In this document: one piece after another, positions 59,310 to 64,000 of the stretch | How positions within the stretch are numbered: position 1 is the stretch's first letter | How the letters are laid out: each line of letters opens with the position of its first letter | NCBI GenBank assembly: GCA_949130485.1 | Contig: OX422183.1 | Location: 6,414,636-6,478,635, forward strand | DNA from: Agelas oroides | Taxonomy: Eukaryota > Porifera > Demospongiae > Agelasida > Agelasidae | Direction of reading: 5' to 3' | Length of the DNA stretch: 64,000 bases | The notes under the pieces: generated by a model | What the model was told of the DNA's origin: nothing | Seen by the model: only the letters and a program-made list of their open reading frames with translations | The model's database searches: none | Position numbers and translations under genes: made by a program

Positions 59310-61079
59310 GCCGTAGCCTTGTTCTCAGGCCACTTCCTCCTCCCACGTGCTCTGGGAAGAAGGCTAGTATGACCTTGGTAGCATTATGTTATACGGAACC
59401 TCTTCAACAACTTAAGCAGTTAGTTGGAGTAGACTGCAGACTAGCCTCGTCCCCAGGCCTGTTCGACCTGGGAACGAGGCTAACTGCAGACTTGTGATAG
59501 TGTCTTTAAAGTATATGGCATGGTTCTAGCCTCGTCCCCAGGCCCTTTTCTTCTCCCACATGCCGGCTCATAACGAGGCTAATATGATCTAGCAGCATTG
59601 CATCAGCTGTAGTGTGAAAAAGATGTAGGGATGGGGCTTTGCCAATATGTTGACCTTTGTTTTCATGCATTATCCCTATCTTGTTTGCCTACTTTTTGGC
59701 ATGCCATCCCTACATCTTTTTACATTTTAATGTTTTTTAAGTCTTGTTTCTGTACTTTTTTGATGTTATTCTCAGTTACAGTTAGACCAAGTGTAACCGC
59801 AACACCAGAACTTTTGAAACGGCGTTGACAGTTTAGTAGTGGTTCCAGGCATGTAATAATTATGTGTAATACCGGTATAGCAGCTAGAACCTGATGAAGG
59901 GCCAACCACTCTCCCTACCAAACTTTGTGAAACAAATTTCATGATTCAGTTGTCATGACGACTGACCAGCTGCAGCACAGAAAACTATCAATGATACTGA
60001 CAACTGACCATCCTAGCTTTACAGTTCACTAAAGCTGTGAGTAGGCTATTTTAGTGTATAGCTACAAGCAGGTAGCGCCTTACCTACGTTAGCGATTCCG
60101 GAAGATTGACATTTTTGAAAGAAACAGCTCGTTCTCAGGAATGGCTTGTGCTACAAGCGACCAACGCACATCAAACGACGTCCCATTGGCTGCTCTTTGC
60201 GAAAAACTGTGTGTCGTCCAAAAGTAGTTGGCTCTAGTACCTGCTGTTTTTCATTTTCGTTCAATTGAAATTTGTATGGGAAAGATTAAAAACGCGAGTA
60301 ACTTTCGCATCAACGGAGTTCGCAACGACCAACGGTGATCGCTCGACAGAGCTCACTGAGAGCTTTCTTTTAGTGTATAGATATTTGGATTTTGACTATG
60401 ACTAGTGCCTGCAGTTTTTGACCGAAGATTTGACCGTCCGGAATCGCTACCTACGTGGTGTTCATAAGCCTTGCCCAATGCCGCGGGGGGAACCCGGGAA
60501 AGACTGTGCCAGCCACGCGTACTGCCCGCTGGCCATTTCGCTTGTGTATATACTAGTCTCGCTTCCAGACCGATGACCGTGGTCTTTGGTCTGGGAACGA
60601 GACTTCGTGTGCGCATGCGTACAAAATTAGAAAATGGCGTCCTAAGCAACGGACAGCAGCCTCAGAGTGTTGTGAATGGCTTTTGTTGACCAGGGTGAAT
60701 TTGAAGCTATGAAGTTGCTGAGTGGTTGGGAAGCTGCACGCTGTGATGAGCATCCGTTTCGTGCTAAAATCAAGGTGAGTGCTTGAACCGTTTTCGAGTT
60801 ATCGTCGTTTGACAAGTGGTCTGAACAAAGAAGAAAGAAAGAAAGAATACGAAAAATGGCACTTTTGCTACCGCACACTTTTGCGTTTAGCTGTCTTCCG
60901 CGTGGGTTTTGGGCAACTATATGAGTCTTGCTGATCACAAAGGCACTCAAAGAGGAAGCCTGGGCGCTTAAATAAGCTTTTAGCGCGTTTGTGGTGAAGT
61001 TATACGGCTTTTGCTTAAGTATTGCATATATTGCGCGTCGGCGCCATCCCTACATAGAGAGTCTACCGACTCTCTGATA
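59310..61079. mobile_element. Right copy of the ATGTAGGGATGG element
   Basis: Reverse complement of 28329-29730, almost identical apart from a 360-bp MITE (60090-60449) and a few small indels. Inserted in an M6 intron. Confidence 0.6.
60090..60449. mobile_element. 360-bp MITE with TAGCGATTCCGG ends
   Basis: Perfect 12-bp TIRs TAGCGATTCCGG / CCGGAATCGCTA, flanked by CCTACGT (60083-60089, 60450-60456; 8 bp if the shared A is counted). The left copy at about 28950 has the intact empty site. The target size fits hAT-like elements. Confidence 0.85.
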
Positions 61080-62959
61080 TGTGTACAGCCCTAAGTTGAT
61101 AGCAAACCATGGAAGTCTCTCTCCTCCCCATAAGTGGTTTGTAGCTTGGTAGTAACCAGATAATACAGTTAATAATGGTTTGAGTATACAATGAAAGCAC
61201 TGGCAACTATTTGCCTAAGTAATCTCTACATATATGCAAGAAGAAAGTTTTTCCCATTACCTCTGTGTTTGGCTCTTTATCCTAGCTATGGACCTGTGCA
61301 CAGAGAGAGAAAACCACTGCCATAAGTTCAGGATAGAACTCCCCGTCCTTTCATATGTAATCATGATAGTGCAGTACATGCTCTGAAATAATGCAATGTG
61401 TTTACACTGGTATTACATAGTAATGCTCTTCAGTTTTGTGTCAGATGACAAACTATCATTGTAAGCCAAGGCTTTTACCTCCTCAAGTGCCAGATGACTG
61501 CAGACTGTACAACAGCCACCACCAGGAGAACCAACATTGCTGTAACTATAACTCCCACCACTGCTGAAGTAGATGAACACTGAGTGGCTACTTCAGATGA
61601 GATATGTGGAGTGTCTGCAGGTAAAATTCAGTACAAATACTGGACCACGGTCCAATGCTTATAGCTAGTTTTGCCACTGCAGCACAACAACTGTAAAATT
61701 GTTTCTCCTGGACGCATTCCAGCCCAAACCACCCAATCATGTATGACTTTTACATAGACCATATAACTCTATTTTCATAAAGTTGCCATTTATAAGCTGA
61801 TATATGCTGTACCTGTTTAATCCTGTTACTGGATCTGGTCAGCTTCACATACACCTGAGCAACTAGCATTGTACTGCCTATTATGGGCCAAATAGGCACT
61901 ATGTTAGTACCTGTGCAACCATAACACTCATTACCCCATCCACTCACCTGCCAGCCCAGGATTACTGGATGGTTGAGTACAAGGGACACTGGATGCTCCA
62001 GGGTCATCTGAACAAGATTTTGAAACAACACATTGCATTCCATGTTGTCAAGTTCAATCTTAACACCCATTACTCCATCTACTCACCTGCTGCCAGGCCA
62101 GGATTACTGGATGGTTGAGTACCAGGGTCACTGGATGCTCCAGGGTCATCTGAACAATGTTCTGAAGCTTACCTTGTTGTCAAGTTCTGGTGGCAAGACT
62201 ATACCAAGAGCGTTACCTGAGACTTCCTGACACATGGATGGTATACCTGTGCAGATAAAACACTTGTTAATTACATGCAGACTTCCAGGTATGTAACTAT
62301 TATACCTTGTAGTGGAAGGAATATACACCTTCTCTCAGGAGAACTGTCCTTGCTACACTCTCCCTCCTGTGCTCTCCAGCAGTGGCCACCACAGTGATGG
62401 TGTAGTTTGTGTTGCACTGGAGGTCAGTGAGAGTAGCCTCAGTTGCTGCTGGGTCACTGAGCTGCAGGGAGGACTTACCACCTCCCTCAGGATGGTAGGT
62501 TACAGTGGTGGTGTTGAGGCAACTGGGAGCTGGATCTGAACTACTCCACTGCCATGCCAACCCAACACTTGAGGCACTTGTGAACTGAGCAGTGACCACC
62601 ATTTGAGTGGGAGTAGGAGGGGCTGGGGTGGGACAGTGGTATATATACCGTTAACTACAGTAAACTGTGTAAGGTTACATCACAAGTGCATACCTCTTGC
62701 TGGTAGAAGACAGATGTTTTGCCAGTTCTACCACGCCTGGCTTCAACCCAGACGGTACTTAGTGTCACACTGGAGGTTGGGCAAGGTGGCACTGGTTGCT
62801 GTTGTATTGTCCACTGTGAACCTCATCAGAGATCCTTCTTCTGAACTCTAACAAGGTCTACACACATGAGCACACCCTGACGTGACCACTCCCATGACAC
62901 TCTGATACTTGTGTTGTCAGCAGCAACATCAGCTCTTACTCCAAATGGGACTGGTATAT

Positions 62960-64000
62960 CAAAAAAAGAAAAGAAATTTCATGCATGCACAGACACTGAA
63001 GTATACCTTGCAGTAGGACAAACACTGTCCTTGGTAGATGTAGTATATTCTCTCTTTGAATTTCAACTCAATAACTGCATGGCGTATATACAGAAACTCA
63101 AGGCTATACTGTGCCTCAAGAGTGATGCTGTGCCCAGATTCCACAAGCCAAGATCAGTCCCTTTTGCTAAAGGAAGCTGTTGGCAGGGAACTGGATGAGA
63201 TGGAGGCCGCTGGAGTTCTAGAACGAGTAACTCACAGCAGGTGGGCTGCACCTATTGTGCCTGTGCCCAAGAAGAATGGGCGGATTCGCATCTGTGGAGA
63301 TTGCGCAGAGCATGGAAGCTGCCGAACGTAACACACAGCAGCTTAAATGGGATTCTACTGTTCACAGTGTGAAACCGGTTTCAGCAAAGGAAAAGGAGTG
63401 CTACCGCTGTGGTAGAAAAAACCATTTGCCTGCCGAGTGTCGGTTTAAGGACGCCGAATGTCACAAATGCGGGCTGAAAGGGCACATCGCCAGAGTTTGC
63501 CGCGCAAGGAGCTCCGCCGGCGCTCAAAGAAAGACAGCGAAAGCAAGCTACAGAGGGCAAAACAGAACCAACTGTGTGCAGGCCGACCAAGATTCCGATA
63601 GTACAGATGACGCGCCAGACGATTCACTGGTGTGCCAGATCAGCGGCGACTCGTCTCGGACCATGAATGTGAAATTGCAGATTAATGGTACCCCTTTGTC
63701 CATGGAAATTGACACCGGTGCAGCAGTGTCTATAATATCGAAGCAAACACAGAGGAACTTGTTTCCAACTGCCACTCTTCAACCGACCAGGATCAAACTG
63801 AGGACATACACTGGGGAGCCTATGGCCGTGCTTGGAGAGCTGACTGTGGATATCACATATCAACATAACCATTTCACACTTCCATTAATTGTGGTGGAAG
63901 GAAATGGACCAAGTTTGTTTGGAAGAAACTGGTTGCAACATATTTGCCTGGACTGGAAGTCACTGGGAGTTGCGACTGTTCAGGAAGTGCCCTCTGCGAT
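62960..64000 (+). mobile_element. Ty3/Gypsy (Metaviridae) LTR retrotransposon fossil, continues past the right edge
   Basis: About 63115-63300 matches the start of a Gypsy reverse transcriptase ([44 protein letters not shown]). About 63320-64000 encodes the end of gag with two CCHC zinc knuckles (CYRCGRKNHLPAEC, CHKCGLKGHIARVC) and an aspartic protease (EIDTGAAVSII, ending LFGRNWL). The RT piece precedes gag-protease, the reverse of normal order, so this is a rearranged or nested copy. No LTR visible in the window. Looks broken; fairly young from the open gag-protease stretch. Confidence 0.85.

Larger units (their letters stand above)
58171..62955 (-). pseudogene. Receptor M6: damaged FN3 receptor with two stalk exons
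   Basis: Pieces in transcript order: about 62694-62955 FN3-2 (VPFGVRADVAADNTSIRVSW, then frame loss), 62306-62622 FN3-3 (open, but about 35 nt extra near its end puts it out of phase), 62217-62246 microexon (TIPSMCQEVS), 62087-62149 and 61948-62007 two stalk exons (DDPGASSDPGTQPSSNPG), 61479-61614 membrane exon, 61261-61293 and again 58779-58811 juxtamembrane microexons, 58171-58282 tail (SAYGQI, HIYERPQ, stop). The signal exon and FN3-1 are missing; a Ty3/Gypsy fossil starts where FN3-2 ends. A 1.8-kb TIR element lies between the two juxtamembrane microexons. Confidence 0.65.

Overview
The window looks like nuclear DNA of an invertebrate animal. It has multi-exon genes with GT-AG introns, fibronectin type III (FN3) and Ig domains, a tandem-domain receptor tyrosine phosphatase, non-LTR retrotransposons and very many small terminal-inverted-repeat (TIR) elements. 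My best guess is a marine sponge, from the architecture and the repeat style, but nothing here proves the species.

The window is one expanding family of cell-surface receptor genes. Every member uses the same first exon, a signal peptide of the form [20 protein letters not shown] followed by a phase-1 junction. It then uses two or three Cys-containing FN3 exons (all phase 1-1), sometimes a fourth FN3, a 30-nt microexon and a stalk-plus-membrane exon. Two kinds of inside are attached. Plus-strand genes carry a juxtamembrane exon with Tyr motifs, an Ig domain that should lie in the cytoplasm, and two PTP domains. Minus-strand genes carry a 30-33 nt juxtamembrane microexon and a 37-residue tail with the ITIM-like motif SAYGQI.

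Layout: 0.2-1.9 kb, receptor M1 (minus, runs off the left edge). 2-9.7 kb, an inverted-duplication zone with a secreted coiled-coil ORF, a hammerhead ribozyme, a 31-bp minisatellite and a LINE. 10-19.5 kb, PTP-A (plus, 21 exons, about 1162 aa, open throughout). 21-23.6 kb, orphan tail exons and a LINE. 23.9-27.4 kb, receptor M2 (minus, open, about 404 aa). 27.5-30.6 kb, DNA transposons. 30.7-31.0 kb, an orphan FN3 relic. 31.5-39.7 kb, PTP-B (plus, decayed duplicate of PTP-A). 41.8-45.6 kb, M3 (minus, damaged). 46.6-52.8 kb, M4 (minus, open, about 417 aa, with a 3.4-kb element in intron 1). 53.6-56.9 kb, relics (M5). 58.2-63 kb, M6 (minus, damaged, cut at its 5' side by a Ty3/Gypsy fossil that runs off the right edge).

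How the parts may work together (inference): related ectodomains are coupled either to a tyrosine phosphatase or to a phosphorylatable ITIM-like tail. That is the logic of paired receptors in immune or allorecognition systems. Tandem and inverted duplication, dead copies, variable stalk repeats and microexon changes fit a rapidly evolving recognition cluster. The ligand and function are unknown.
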